Origin: CAYWWY01 sp964580185 | GTDB lineage: Bacteria > Thermotogota > Thermotogae > MWEM01 | Assembly (NCBI GenBank): GCA_964580185.1 | Contig: CAZOJQ010000012.1 | Location: forward strand, 1 to 64,000 | Reading direction: 5' to 3' | DNA length: 64,000 bases | Part shown: positions 26,259-35,549 of the stretch, piece after piece | How the letters are laid out: each line of letters starts with the position of its first letter | Numbering within the stretch: the stretch's first letter is position 1 | The notes under the pieces: model-generated | Databases searched by the model: none | What the model was told of the DNA's origin: nothing | Seen by the model: the letters and a program-made list of their open reading frames with translations, nothing else | Made by a program: the position numbers and the translations under genes

Positions 26259-27539
26259 TCAAGGATTGGGCTGAATCACGAAAAGCGTGCAGGTTGCGTG
26301 TTCTTCCAGAACCCGATACTCATCTTCCTGTTTCTTCCGATAGGCATCGAACAGGTCCCTCTTTTCTGGATGGATTGCCATCAATTCCTCGCACCGGAGC
26401 GACAATCGTCGATACTCTTCTTGGTACTCATGGGATTGGATGTCCGATGACTCGTGAATGGATTCTTCGATAAGGGTCATACCTGTTCTTTGGATCTGTT
26501 CGATCACTGCGGACCGCTTCTGGATGCACGGGTGGATATAGGAACTCGTATCATCGATAGTCGCGTCATCGATCATAATGACGCCTCCTTCTCTCAAACA
26601 GCCGGATAAAGTTGAGAGCGTCTCAAAATAATCACCGAACACCGGGCCGACGGATCCCAAGACGACAACGTCATACCCTGTTTCTGTGGCTGCTACCATT
26701 CGAACATCCGCTTCATGAAAGGCGCACAAAGGATCTACACCCCATTCTTTGGCCTTCATCCGGGCTTCGTTGACAAATGGACCAATTGCGTCATATCCCG
26801 TGCAATGACAATGAAGCGAGTGTGCCAACTGAATGGAAACGGCCCCTTTCCCGCAACCCAAATCCAAGACCCTCATTCCGGTTCGTCCTGGGAAGTGGTT
26901 CTGAATCGTTTTGATGATCACATCGGGTTGAGTGCCAATCTCCCAAAAGTCCTGCAAAATGTAGGGCAAATAGGGTAGAATCGATTCATCGTGCGAATCC
27001 ATGGCTTGGGCGACGCATTGTTCCAGAGAGGGAAGACCTTTGTTTAAAAAAGGGGCCGATCGTTTCCTCCGCCATTCGTACCATAAAAAGGCGATTGCAC
27101 CGAAGGTGATCGAAAGGTCTGCAACATTGAGAATCCCTGTTCTGAGAGGCCCGATGCCAAAATTAAGGAAATCGACCACCATAAACCCCTGAACCATGCG
27201 ATCAAAGAGATTCCCCAATCCTCCACCGACGATAGTTGAGATAATGATGACTCGTCCCGGGCGGGTTTCACGGACCAAGCAGTAGATCAGCGCGCCTACG
27301 CAAATTACCGCGGGGATCACAAGAAAGACGCCGTATTTCACAGGCGGTGGCCAATTGGCCCCAAGGCTCAAAAACCCCCCTGTGTTTTCCGCGTATTGGA
27401 TCACGATAAATCCATCGAGAATCGATATCGGCGGCTGGCCTTTCAGGTGCGTTACCGCAAACCATTTGGTCACTCGATCCAAACCCAGATTCATCAATAG
27501 GGTTGCGAAGGTGAGAGAAAGGATTTTTTTCCGGTTCAT
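26259..27539 (-). CDS. Fusion of signal peptidase II (LspA) and a class I SAM methyltransferase
   Basis: 426 residues. The ATG at 27539 follows AAAGGAG. Residues 1-160 are a complete LspA: four hydrophobic helices, 'LDRVTKWFAV' near 20, 'AENTGG' near 51, 'GGGLGNLFDR' with Asp113 and 'ILNVADLSI' with Asp141. The last two match the catalytic aspartate pair of lipoprotein signal peptidase. Residues about 170-426 form a soluble methyltransferase with motif I 'RVLDLGCGKGAVSIQLAH' and an Asp in 'CTGYDAIGPF', 'DVVVLGSVGPVF' and 'LREGGVIMIDDATIDD'. There is no stop or frameshift between them. LspA is normally about 160 residues and unfused. The last gene of an ABC-exporter operon, so the methylated product or lipoprotein may relate to export. 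Confidence 0.85.
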   Translation of the reverse strand: MNRKKILSLTFATLLMNLGLDRVTKWFAVTHLKGQPPISILDGFIVIQYAENTGGFLSLGANWPPPVKYGVFLVIPAVICVGALIYCLVRETRPGRVIIISTIVGGGLGNLFDRMVQGFMVVDFLNFGIGPLRTGILNVADLSITFGAIAFLWYEWRRKRSAPFLNKGLPSLEQCVAQAMDSHDESILPYLPYILQDFWEIGTQPDVIIKTIQNHFPGRTGMRVLDLGCGKGAVSIQLAHSLHCHCTGYDAIGPFVNEARMKAKEWGVDPLCAFHEADVRMVAATETGYDVVVLGSVGPVFGDYFETLSTLSGCLREGGVIMIDDATIDDTSSYIHPCIQKRSAVIEQIQRTGMTLIEESIHESSDIQSHEYQEEYRRLSLRCEELMAIHPEKRDLFDAYRKKQEDEYRVLEEHATCTLFVIQPNP

Positions 27540-27565
27540 GTCGAAATCTCCTTTGTTATGTTCCT

Positions 27566-28309
27566 TTACTCCCATCGGAATGCTTTAACAGAGAGCAAAG
27601 CGCATGCCAAGAATACCCCCGATAAAACAAGGATATTTTGGAAAGAATCAGAGAGCGCGCCCCCGGTCCACACGCGTTTCAGCAATTCTACTCCATGGGT
27701 AAGAGGGAGGGCTTTTGCGAAATGGGACACATGATCGGGCATAATCTCGATTGGGATCGTGGCGCCAGAAAGAAACAGCATGGGAAAATACACCAAATAG
27801 GAAAGGACGGTCGCCGTTCTTCCGTTCGAAGACACGCCAGCGATCACCAAACCAATCGAAAACATGGAAATTGTGATCAAGAAAAGGGAGAAAAGGATCG
27901 GCCAAAAGGATCCATAGACCTGCAAACGAAACACCAAAACGCCCACAATAAGCAAGGCAGCCATTCCCATGAGGGTCATGATCAGATTGACAATGACTTG
28001 AGCGATCAGAATCCGTGAAGGATTGATGGGAGACGCCATAAACCGTTTGAGAATTTTCCGTTCCCTGTACTGAGCCACTGTCAAGGGAAGGCTCATGAGA
28101 CCTGTAACTGCAATGACCATGCACATATACGCAGGAGCGGTCAAATCGATCGTTCCAAATCCCCCAAAGGATTCTACGGGTTCGTTGCCATAGATGCTGC
28201 CGAACAACAAGAGCATCCCGACCGGAAAAGCAAATGCAAAAAAGACACTATAAAAGTTCCGAAAGAGCAGTTTGAATTCGACGACGGAAATCCTCACCCA
28301 TGCATTCAT
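27566..28309 (-). CDS. ABC-2 type transporter permease
   Basis: 247 residues with six hydrophobic segments. 'LKLLFRNFYSVFFAFAFPVG'-type start (as 'EFKLLFRNFYSVFFAFAFP') and 'YLVYFPMLFLSGATIPIEIM' near the end are the ABC-2 permease pattern, as in DrrB-like exporters. The ATG overlaps the stop of the ATPase gene. With that gene it forms an exporter of an unknown small molecule or lipid. Confidence 0.9.
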   Translation of the reverse strand: MNAWVRISVVEFKLLFRNFYSVFFAFAFPVGMLLLFGSIYGNEPVESFGGFGTIDLTAPAYMCMVIAVTGLMSLPLTVAQYRERKILKRFMASPINPSRILIAQVIVNLIMTLMGMAALLIVGVLVFRLQVYGSFWPILFSLFLITISMFSIGLVIAGVSSNGRTATVLSYLVYFPMLFLSGATIPIEIMPDHVSHFAKALPLTHGVELLKRVWTGGALSDSFQNILVLSGVFLACALLSVKAFRWE

Positions 28310-29226
28310 TGGTCATGCTCCTCGATCGTACGGCCCGTCAACTGCAGAAAAACATCATCGAGGTTGGGCCTTTGGACGTCCAGTTTCTGATACCGGATCT
28401 TCCGATCTTCCAGCAAATAGGCCACCTTTCCCAAAACACCGTCATCTGGGCTCATGACCGAATAACGATTCTCTGCTCTTTGAATATCGGAAATCTCGGG
28501 GATCCGATCCACAAGAATATTGGATACATCTTCGGAAGTCTCAAAGGTAATTTTCGTCTGAAGGCCGCATGATTGGATCACTTCTTCCACAGTCCCATAG
28601 GCGATCAAAGCTCCTTGATCGATGATTCCGATCCGATCGCACAGATACTCCGCTTCCTCCATGTAGTGGGTAGTGATCAAAACGGTCCTCCCTTCTTGTT
28701 TGAGCTGTTGGATGTATGCCCACATATCGCGTCGGGATTGCGGATCTAGCCCTGTTGTCAATTCATCCAGAACGATCACCTCCGGATTGGAAATCAGGGC
28801 CAAGATAATCGATAAACGCTGTCTTTGCCCCCCCGAAAGGTTTTGTACATACGCATTTTTCTTCTCCATCAAGGAAAAGCGGGTCAGCAAGGATTCAAAG
28901 GGAATCGGATGCGGATAGAACGATGAAAAAAGACCGCACAATTCATACACCCGAATCTTATCTTGAAAGGAGGTTTCTTGGAGCTGAACACCGATTCTCT
29001 GATACAGAGCCTTTCTTTGACGGGAAGGATCGATTCCCAAAACGGTGATCGATCCCTCATCGAGCGTCCTCAATCCGGCAATGCATTCGATCGTGGTTGT
29101 CTTTCCTGCTCCATTCGGTCCAAGCAGTCCGAACACTTCTTGGGAATCAACCGAAAAAGACACCCCATCCACTGCCTTCACTGTACCGTAGGTTTTTCGA
29201 AGCCCCTGAACATTCACCACATTCAT
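28306..29226 (-). CDS. ABC transporter ATPase (DrrA/CcmA-like)
   Basis: 306 residues from the ATG at 29226, 9 bases after AGGAGG (a TTG at 29235 abuts the site). Walker A is 'GPNGAGKTTT', the signature 'LSGGQRQRLSI', Walker B 'VIVLDELTTGLD' and the switch 'VLITTHYMEEAE'. The last 80 residues are the DrrA-type C-terminal domain. Drug- and lipid-exporter ATPases have this form. It is coupled to the permease that follows. Confidence 0.93.
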   Translation of the reverse strand: MNVVNVQGLRKTYGTVKAVDGVSFSVDSQEVFGLLGPNGAGKTTTIECIAGLRTLDEGSITVLGIDPSRQRKALYQRIGVQLQETSFQDKIRVYELCGLFSSFYPHPIPFESLLTRFSLMEKKNAYVQNLSGGQRQRLSIILALISNPEVIVLDELTTGLDPQSRRDMWAYIQQLKQEGRTVLITTHYMEEAEYLCDRIGIIDQGALIAYGTVEEVIQSCGLQTKITFETSEDVSNILVDRIPEISDIQRAENRYSVMSPDDGVLGKVAYLLEDRKIRYQKLDVQRPNLDDVFLQLTGRTIEEHDQ

Positions 29227-29250
29227 ACGATTCAATCCTCCTGATTCAGG

Positions 29251-29652
29251 TTACCCTTTTTTGAGCAGAAGAAGCTCCAACGCCTCTCCGGGCATGATAA
29301 AACCGCCGATATCCCGATATCCCCGTTTGCGGTAAAAGTGCTGCGCGTGTTCATCGGAAAGGGTCGATGTCAACAGATCGGTAGATCCCCTTCTTTTCAT
29401 TTCTTCTTCCCAATGATCTGTTAGCGCGCCTCCAATTCCTCGACCCCGATGGGGTTCCAGAACAAACAGCATATTCATGAACGGGATAAAGTCCCAAAAG
29501 AGACTGAATCGGAGCCAACCAACAATACCATCCTCTTCGGCGACATAGATCTCTCCCCGTTCGATCTTCATTTTGACCGCTTCTTCGGACAGATACCGAT
29601 CGTGTTTGGCCAACCACGGAGCGTCTTTCATTTGAGCTTGACGAATCACCAT
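29251..29652 (-). CDS. GNAT-family N-acetyltransferase
   Basis: 133 residues, RBS AAGGAGG. 'MLFVLEPHRGRGIGGALTDH' is the acetyl-CoA-binding motif A (RGRGIG), and 'TDLLTSTLSDEHAQHFYRKR' the downstream motif B with the usual Tyr. The acceptor is unknown. It is the second gene in the candidate operon that starts with the membrane protein at 30516. Confidence 0.9.
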   Translation of the reverse strand: MVIRQAQMKDAPWLAKHDRYLSEEAVKMKIERGEIYVAEEDGIVGWLRFSLFWDFIPFMNMLFVLEPHRGRGIGGALTDHWEEEMKRRGSTDLLTSTLSDEHAQHFYRKRGYRDIGGFIMPGEALELLLLKKG

Positions 29653-29715
29653 CGGATCCCACCTCCTTGAAGAACTGAGAAACCGTCAAATCGAACCGAA
29701 AACGAACCCCTGGGC

Positions 29716-30516
29716 TTACCCTTCTTTTTTTCTGCGAAAAGTCAATGCGCCTGAAACGAGAAAGAGGGCAAAACTACCCCAAAAGATCCCAAGCCCCAAA
29801 GGCGTCAAGCTAGCGATACCCATGGGGAGATCCCATGTGCCGAACCATTCGGAGAAATAAAGGATCAAAAGGTTCATGAACAGAATGCTGAGCATGAAAC
29901 TGCCGACGATGACGGAGATCAAAGCAATGGTTTTTTTCTGGGCCATAAGGAACAGAATCGCGATCACCACCCCGACAATAGCGGCAAAAACCCATGGAAG
30001 CCATTCGGGAAACCCTGTGGCCAGTCCGAACCATTGAGGATCGATCCAAAGGGAAAGAATGCTCCAGAGCCAAAGACCGAGCAGCCCGCCAATGATGAAT
30101 CCCGCAAGAATAAAAAGGAATCGAACCAGGACAAACCCAATGAGAATGGTAGCTGCGCCGGCAACAATCGATAAAGGCAACTCCGAACCGGGATTGGCGG
30201 TAAACCAACTGGCTACCTCGGGGATGGTTAGGATCCAAGGAAAGATGATGGTCATTCCCCAAATAAATCCCAAAATACCCAAAGCAATATAGGGAAACCA
30301 ACGGTTGCCAAGAAGAAGCGCCAAACCAATGAATACAGAGATATACCAATACTGCAGCATCCATCCCAGAAGATCGCGAACCGGCTCTAGCGTTTGCTCC
30401 AAAGGAAGGGGCAAAGAGGCGATGTTTGTCTGGGCCATCGCAATGCCACAACCCAAAACCATTATAGATCCAAAGATCCACCACACTTTGCGGTACGAAA
30501 CCTGAGCCTTATTCAT
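29716..30516 (-). CDS. Polytopic membrane protein of unknown function (DUF4203-like?)
   Basis: 266 residues from the ATG after AAGGAGG; the upstream extension has no support. There are about eight hydrophobic segments, and the layout is reminiscent of the DUF4203/TMEM198 type ('YIALGILGFIWGMTIIFPWI', 'FIIGGLLGLWLWSILSLW', 'VGVVIAILFLMAQKKTIALI'). That assignment is tentative. An N-terminal segment ('VWWIFGSIMVLGCGIAMAQ') could be a signal peptide. No catalytic motif is seen. A strong promoter lies directly upstream, so this is the first gene of the exporter/LspA-fusion operon. Confidence 0.7.
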   Translation of the reverse strand: MNKAQVSYRKVWWIFGSIMVLGCGIAMAQTNIASLPLPLEQTLEPVRDLLGWMLQYWYISVFIGLALLLGNRWFPYIALGILGFIWGMTIIFPWILTIPEVASWFTANPGSELPLSIVAGAATILIGFVLVRFLFILAGFIIGGLLGLWLWSILSLWIDPQWFGLATGFPEWLPWVFAAIVGVVIAILFLMAQKKTIALISVIVGSFMLSILFMNLLILYFSEWFGTWDLPMGIASLTPLGLGIFWGSFALFLVSGALTFRRKKEG

Positions 30517-30535
30517 GATCCACCTCCTTGGGTCA

Positions 30536-30564
30536 ATTATACCCTGATGATAGGAAGAATGCAA
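30536..30564 (-). promoter_or_regulatory. Sigma-70-type promoter of the exporter operon
   Basis: On the minus strand, TTGCAT (30564-30559), 17 bases, TATAAT (30541-30536). The predicted start leaves a leader of only about 10-15 bases, just enough for the ribosome binding site. Confidence 0.7.
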
Positions 30565-30645
30565 GCCTCATGCGGTTTTTATCGGAAGAAAAATCAACAA
30601 CACCGATCTCCAGAGTGTTCAATAGAACCAAAGGAGAAGGCTGGT

Positions 30646-30674
30646 TTGGGATGGAAGAAAAGATATGATACGAT
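30646..30674 (+). promoter_or_regulatory. Possible promoter of the ANT(6)-like gene
   Basis: TTGGGA (30646-30651), 17 bases, TACGAT (30669-30674), 57 bases before the ATG. Both hexamers deviate from consensus. Confidence 0.4.
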
Positions 30675-30730
30675 AGGGTACCGAAATCCCATCAAAAACC
30701 CAAGCAGTCCGGATAAAGGAGAAATCGAGG

Positions 30731-31567
30731 ATGAACAATCGCCCAGTGATCGAAGAGGTGCTCCAATTTGCCCATTTTGAGGAGCGGATCCGAGCGGTTA
30801 CGCTCCACGGATCCCGAGTCAATCCCAATGCTCCAGAAGATCCGCTAATGGACTATGACGTCGCTTGTTTTGTCGATGACCCTAGCGGAGTTTTTTTCAA
30901 ATCCAATCAAGCATGGATCGAATCCTTCGGCAGGCTTGTTATTATGCAGCAGAATGACTTTGAACAGGGATATATCTTTCTGATGCAGTTCACTGATGGG
31001 GTGCGAATCGATATGAGTTTTTTTGACTTCCGGTATGCCCGAAAACGGATCGAATCCGATACCCTAACTCGCGTACTCTTGGACAAAGACGGTTTTTTGA
31101 CTTGGGTGCCCGAACCTTCGGATCGGGGATACTATGTTCCGATGCCTTCCAAGGAGGCGTTTGCCCACTTGATGAACGAACTGTGGTGGATCCAACCCTA
31201 CGTTGCCAAAGGTCTTTGGCGCCAAGAGCTGCCTTATGCCAAGCATATGTTCGATTCGATTCTTATCGAATGCGTTCGAACCCTGTTGGAGTGGTATATC
31301 GGCATGAACCACGATTGGAAAGCAAACCCCGGGAAATCTGGCAAATGGTTCTACCAGTTCCTGCCCAAGGAGGTCTACGAAGAATTCCTATCGCTTTATC
31401 CTTCGATCCACCCCGAAGAGATTTGGTCCGCTTTGTACCGAACAGGCCCATTCGCGCGGAAGATCGGCATGGAGCTGGCTCGGAGATTGGGATACTCGTA
31501 CCCTGTCGAGGAAGAGCGAAATGTCACCCGCTATTTGAAAGAGATTCAGCGCCTAGCGAAAGAGTAG
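30731..31567 (+). CDS. Aminoglycoside 6-adenylyltransferase-like nucleotidyltransferase
   Basis: 278 residues, near the length of ANT(6)/AadE. The nucleotidyltransferase core is visible: 'VTLHGSRVNPNAP' (GSR), 'DYDVACFV' (D-x-D metal ligands) and the third carboxylate in 'GVRIDMSFFD'. The C-terminal helical domain has 'ELWWIQPYVAKGLWRQELPY' and 'KSGKWFYQFLP', both characteristic of streptomycin adenylyltransferase relatives. The family transfers AMP from ATP to the 6-position of streptomycin. Chromosomal copies in such genomes may have another natural substrate. It stands alone between two divergent or unrelated units, with no transposon nearby. Confidence 0.85.
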   Translation: MNNRPVIEEVLQFAHFEERIRAVTLHGSRVNPNAPEDPLMDYDVACFVDDPSGVFFKSNQAWIESFGRLVIMQQNDFEQGYIFLMQFTDGVRIDMSFFDFRYARKRIESDTLTRVLLDKDGFLTWVPEPSDRGYYVPMPSKEAFAHLMNELWWIQPYVAKGLWRQELPYAKHMFDSILIECVRTLLEWYIGMNHDWKANPGKSGKWFYQFLPKEVYEEFLSLYPSIHPEEIWSALYRTGPFARKIGMELARRLGYSYPVEEERNVTRYLKEIQRLAKE

Positions 31568-31873
31568 TCTTCATCCATGGAATCCATTCTCAACAAGGTA
31601 TTGACAATTCCTTCGGATTCGGTGATTATCCAAAAAATCATTTACCAAATCTTCTCGTCTATGAAACAACGATAATCATCCAATCATGTCCTGCTCATTT
31701 CCGCATTCCGCTCCCCCCCATTTGCTGAACAAACCAATCATGAGTGCTCCAGCCTTCAAATCTTTCCCTCGGAAAGGAGGAAGAATAAGGGCATAGAGGG
31801 TTCTTTCTCAAAATAACGGGAGTCTGTTCATAAAACCATCGGTAGACAAAATGCGCACCATAAGGAGGAACGC
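31568..31873. other. Intergenic region upstream of the 647-residue lipoprotein
   Basis: Just over 300 bases. The one promoter-like element is TTGACA (31601-31606), 17 bases, GATTAT (31624-31629), a consensus -35 with a poor -10. Otherwise I see no gene, RNA or repeat. Confidence 0.4.
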
Positions 31874-33817
31874 ATGAAAAAACGGGCCACAAAAAAAGGA
31901 TGGCTTCTTCTCATTGTCCCAATCCTAGCGGTATGGATCATCTATGCTGTCTCCTGTTCCGGAGTACAGGTGGTCGTAGAAATTCCGGTACTATCCCTAG
32001 GCTCTGTGTTCAACGAGTACGTCATGATCCTCACAGGCAATGCCACCCCTTCCGATCATATGACCCAGAACAATCCCCTTCTTGTGGAAGGAGATTCGTT
32101 CGATTTTCTGATCAAAAAGGGCAATGGGATCCGATTCATTGTTACTTTTACGGAAGACCCGCAGCAGCCCCAAGAAAACGCAACCCATTTCCAGTACTCC
32201 ATTGACTTAACCGATACCGCTGAGGGAACCTATGCCATTACCATCACAGCGGCAAGACAGGCTTCTTCTCACGCTACGCCCCGAAACGCCCATGAAGCTC
32301 AGATTTGGATCCAGATCTCCAAAGCTCCGCCTGAAGGCGCGATCATCATCACTCTCCATGAAGAGATTCCCGGAACGACCGATGAAGAAGAAATCATTGT
32401 GCTCGTTCGTACGGAACAACCGGCGGATGAAATCGAGGTAGATGTCAATGGGACCAAATTCCCCCATACGGGGCTCGAGCCAACGGAATGGGTAGGGGAT
32501 GAACCTGTGTATGCGGTTCCAGTACAACTGGATCCGGGAAGCAATCGATTGGAGATTCAAGCCCGAAAAACCGACGCTCACAATGAGAGGGGAGGATCTT
32601 TATACAAAATTATCATGAATGTAGAGCGTCATGGGATTCGCGCAACGAATATATTCTTGTCTGAATGCGATGGGGGATCTTGTACATTACATCTGGTTGT
32701 CTGGGCCAACTACATTACTCTGGACTCCCGCGTATCCATTGGAGAAGAAGAGGGTGAATGGGCGGGCCTGCAGGGTGGATTTCCTGAGGGAAAGCAATAT
32801 CCCTACTCTTATGCAATTCCTGTCCCGGAAGGAAATCAAACCGTAACCATTTCTGTGCGCTATTCGCACATGGAAGGAGTAGTGGATACGATAAGCTTTA
32901 CTGTTGAATGCGACTGTTCCGTGCCTACACCCGATCCGCAGTATGAGTATGGAGGAACAATTGGGGAGTCACAATTATCAAGGGTCACAGATATGAAAAG
33001 CAGGGGTGATGGATCAATCGCGATCCTCAACTCCACACAAAGTGGTCCGATTCTCTATCACTTGAACTATTCCGAGAGTCCAGTTCCAGCCCAATCCTAC
33101 TCAATCCAGACTGGAGGGGAACCCGTTATCGGTATAGCTGATTATGGGCATATTCAAGAATATGGCGGGAATGGCACTGTGATCCAAACCTCAACGTGGG
33201 GAGCGGTATACGGGCCGAACGCAGAATGGCTGTTCCTAAGCTATGATCCAACAGGAAGCCCTCTTCCTGGAGCAGTATACGGGGATCCTGGAGCGGGAAA
33301 GGTTTTGGTTCTCACTGAAAACCAAACATCAGGGGAAAAGCAAATAGAAACGAAATACCCCGGTAGCCCTGAAACGGTAAAAGAAGATATTTTTGCGGAT
33401 CCTCGCGCTGTGGATTTCTTAGCAGTTCATCGACCGGGAAACCCTTTACACAATCATCTCCTTATTCTTCGTCACGATGGACAGATTGTAGCGGTAAATA
33501 TGGAAACAGGCGAAGAAAACCCGTTGCTTCAACTGCCCATAGCCCATGGAAACCCGGAATTTATGGCGGACGCTTCCATCAATGATCCAAATTCTGGTAT
33601 CAACTTCGGAGTGTCTGTTAATATTGGAGCTTTTTGTGTTTCGCAGAATCAAGATGGCTCTTTTACCTATTTTTTCGTGCCTTCTCCCAGAATTCGACAT
33701 CCAATCCGGTCGGATGAACCAGTCATTACAAGAGTCGCTTTCGATGCAGATGGAAGGATGTATTTCAGCCGCAGCGATCTGCCTGGCATAGAGGTTTGGT
33801 TGCGCATCAGCGATTAA
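31874..33817 (+). CDS. Large lipoprotein of unknown function
   Basis: 647 residues, RBS AAGGAGG. The N-terminus is a lipoprotein signal: KK-rich, hydrophobic 'GWLLLIVPILAVWIIY', lipobox 'AVSC'. The mature protein is acidic, Cys-containing and beta-rich. Residues about 40-170 and 175-260 look like Ig/cadherin-like sandwich domains ('DEIEVDVNGTKFPHTGLEPT'). 'CDGGSCTLHLVVWANYITLD' carries Cys residues. The last 300 residues resemble a propeller-like set of repeats with 'SYDPTGSPLPGAVYGDPGAG'. I recognise no family. It is anchored at the membrane or outer surface and transcribed alone. It converges on the subtilase gene. Confidence 0.7.
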   Translation: MKKRATKKGWLLLIVPILAVWIIYAVSCSGVQVVVEIPVLSLGSVFNEYVMILTGNATPSDHMTQNNPLLVEGDSFDFLIKKGNGIRFIVTFTEDPQQPQENATHFQYSIDLTDTAEGTYAITITAARQASSHATPRNAHEAQIWIQISKAPPEGAIIITLHEEIPGTTDEEEIIVLVRTEQPADEIEVDVNGTKFPHTGLEPTEWVGDEPVYAVPVQLDPGSNRLEIQARKTDAHNERGGSLYKIIMNVERHGIRATNIFLSECDGGSCTLHLVVWANYITLDSRVSIGEEEGEWAGLQGGFPEGKQYPYSYAIPVPEGNQTVTISVRYSHMEGVVDTISFTVECDCSVPTPDPQYEYGGTIGESQLSRVTDMKSRGDGSIAILNSTQSGPILYHLNYSESPVPAQSYSIQTGGEPVIGIADYGHIQEYGGNGTVIQTSTWGAVYGPNAEWLFLSYDPTGSPLPGAVYGDPGAGKVLVLTENQTSGEKQIETKYPGSPETVKEDIFADPRAVDFLAVHRPGNPLHNHLLILRHDGQIVAVNMETGEENPLLQLPIAHGNPEFMADASINDPNSGINFGVSVNIGAFCVSQNQDGSFTYFFVPSPRIRHPIRSDEPVITRVAFDADGRMYFSRSDLPGIEVWLRISD

Positions 33818-33853
33818 AGAAAAAAAGAGCCCCATCACCAATCCGAAGGAGAA

Positions 33854-35539
33854 TCAGGGAAATCTCACTTCCAATAAAGTATCTCCAGCGACTTCCACTC
33901 CATACAGAGCAAAGACGGCTTGAGGCCTTCCGTCTTCCCTTGGAGCCTCGCCGATATAGAGATCATACACGCCGGGATCAATCGCAAAGAAAGAGCATTC
34001 GCCCCCCTCCAAGCGGGTGCGGGCCCAATAATGGGGCCCGTCGGGTCGGGCTAGAGTGACGTAGAAAAAGCGGTCCAATGGAGCGCCGTCTTCATCGATC
34101 GCGCGAATTCGAAGGATTCCGGGGGTATCTTCGGGCAGCTCCATCTCCATCGCGCGCCGGACATCCATTCGGCCGTATCCGGTCCAGGGATTGTGCGTTC
34201 CCCCCTCTTGGCCCCAATAAGGGGGTTCGATCGGCGCCGCGCTCATCTCGATCAATCTCCGAATCTGATAGGCGCTGGCATTTGGATGCTTTTCAAACAA
34301 AATGGCCACCAAGGCCGATACATGAGGGGCTGCCATCGATGTGCCGTTATAGTAGGTGTATTTTCCCGGATCCGGATCTTCGATCGCGCCGGGGTTGTAC
34401 ATATTGATCGTTGATAGGATCCGTTTTCCCGGCGCAACCACCGACAGCGCTTCGCTTCCGTTGGAAAAGACGGTTACTTCGTCATGGATATCACTTGCGC
34501 CAACGACCATGATGCCCGGCCACGAACGAGGAGAAGCCCAGTTCTGGGCCGTATGGGCATTGGCAGCGGCAAAAACCACAATGGAGTCATGCGACAAGGC
34601 GTAATCATACGCGTCTTTGAGCGTTTCCATATACCCTCCGTAGATAAAAGTCCAGCTATTTTGAAGGACTTTTGCGCCTTGGTTCACCGCCCAAACGATC
34701 GATTGCGCTTTTTCAAACAATTCCAGATCCATTGTGGGAATCGGCATGATCTTGGCCATAGGAGCAAGCCCTGCGATCCCGATTCCGTTGTTTATTTGCG
34801 CGGCGATAATCCCGGCCACATGGGTTCCATGTCCATTGGTATCCCTCGATTCGCCCGGGTGGATCAACACAGGCTGCTCGGTCTCGGGATCCCATGACCA
34901 ACCGGTGACAAATTGCCCGTCCAAATCAGGGTGGGATGCGTCCACACCTGTATCGAAAACGGCGACGACAACACCGTCTCCGGTCAGGCCTTGTTCCCAC
35001 GCGGCATGAGAACCAATGGCCCTGTGCGCCCACTGAAACCCGAACAGCGGGTCATCGGGATCGCCCCGCGCATAGGACCCTGCCTCGGAAAAAAAGTCAG
35101 AAGCCAGATCCGGCGGAACCGCAGCTCGATAATTGGGACTCACATATTGAATCCCTGAAGGGCCCGCTTTTTGAATGAAGGCCAGAGCAGTCGCTACGGT
35201 CTGTGGGATTTGGATCAAAGCAGCGCGGATTTCCGGTATGGTTGAGCGGACGGTTCCCCCAAGGGTTTCCACCAAGGAATGGAGCTCCGATATGTCGCGA
35301 TACCCGACAATCAAACGGTGTTCGGGAAAGGAAAGACCAGGGACCGGGGTGAATGGATCCCAATGCGCGGGGAGGACCCAAGATAAGATCTCTTGGTTTG
35401 AATCGCCAGAAGAGAACGGATGCGCACACGACAGAACAACCAAGACGCAGACCATTACCGTCACTACGATGATTCCGAATCGCCATCGAGGGCTGGATCG
35501 ATCTGTGATCGGTTTTCTTGTGAAGACGTTTGGATTCAT
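33854..35539 (-). CDS. Subtilisin-family (S8) serine protease lipoprotein
   Basis: 561 residues. The ATG at 35539 follows AGGAGG. A signal peptide ends in the lipobox 'VVLSC' (about residues 34-38), so the protease is membrane-tethered. A short propeptide-inhibitor-like domain precedes the catalytic domain. Catalytic residues are Asp in 'VVAVFDTGVDASHPDL', His in 'NGHGTHVAGIIAAQ' and Ser in 'YNGTSMAAPHVSALVA', with the oxyanion Asn in 'FAAANAH'. A C-terminal beta domain of about 100 residues follows. It is encoded downstream of a lipoprotein gene with 10 bases between them, so the two probably work together on the cell surface. Confidence 0.93.
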   Translation of the reverse strand: MNPNVFTRKPITDRSSPRWRFGIIVVTVMVCVLVVLSCAHPFSSGDSNQEILSWVLPAHWDPFTPVPGLSFPEHRLIVGYRDISELHSLVETLGGTVRSTIPEIRAALIQIPQTVATALAFIQKAGPSGIQYVSPNYRAAVPPDLASDFFSEAGSYARGDPDDPLFGFQWAHRAIGSHAAWEQGLTGDGVVVAVFDTGVDASHPDLDGQFVTGWSWDPETEQPVLIHPGESRDTNGHGTHVAGIIAAQINNGIGIAGLAPMAKIMPIPTMDLELFEKAQSIVWAVNQGAKVLQNSWTFIYGGYMETLKDAYDYALSHDSIVVFAAANAHTAQNWASPRSWPGIMVVGASDIHDEVTVFSNGSEALSVVAPGKRILSTINMYNPGAIEDPDPGKYTYYNGTSMAAPHVSALVAILFEKHPNASAYQIRRLIEMSAAPIEPPYWGQEGGTHNPWTGYGRMDVRRAMEMELPEDTPGILRIRAIDEDGAPLDRFFYVTLARPDGPHYWARTRLEGGECSFFAIDPGVYDLYIGEAPREDGRPQAVFALYGVEVAGDTLLEVRFP

Positions 35540-35549
35540 ACCATTCCTC

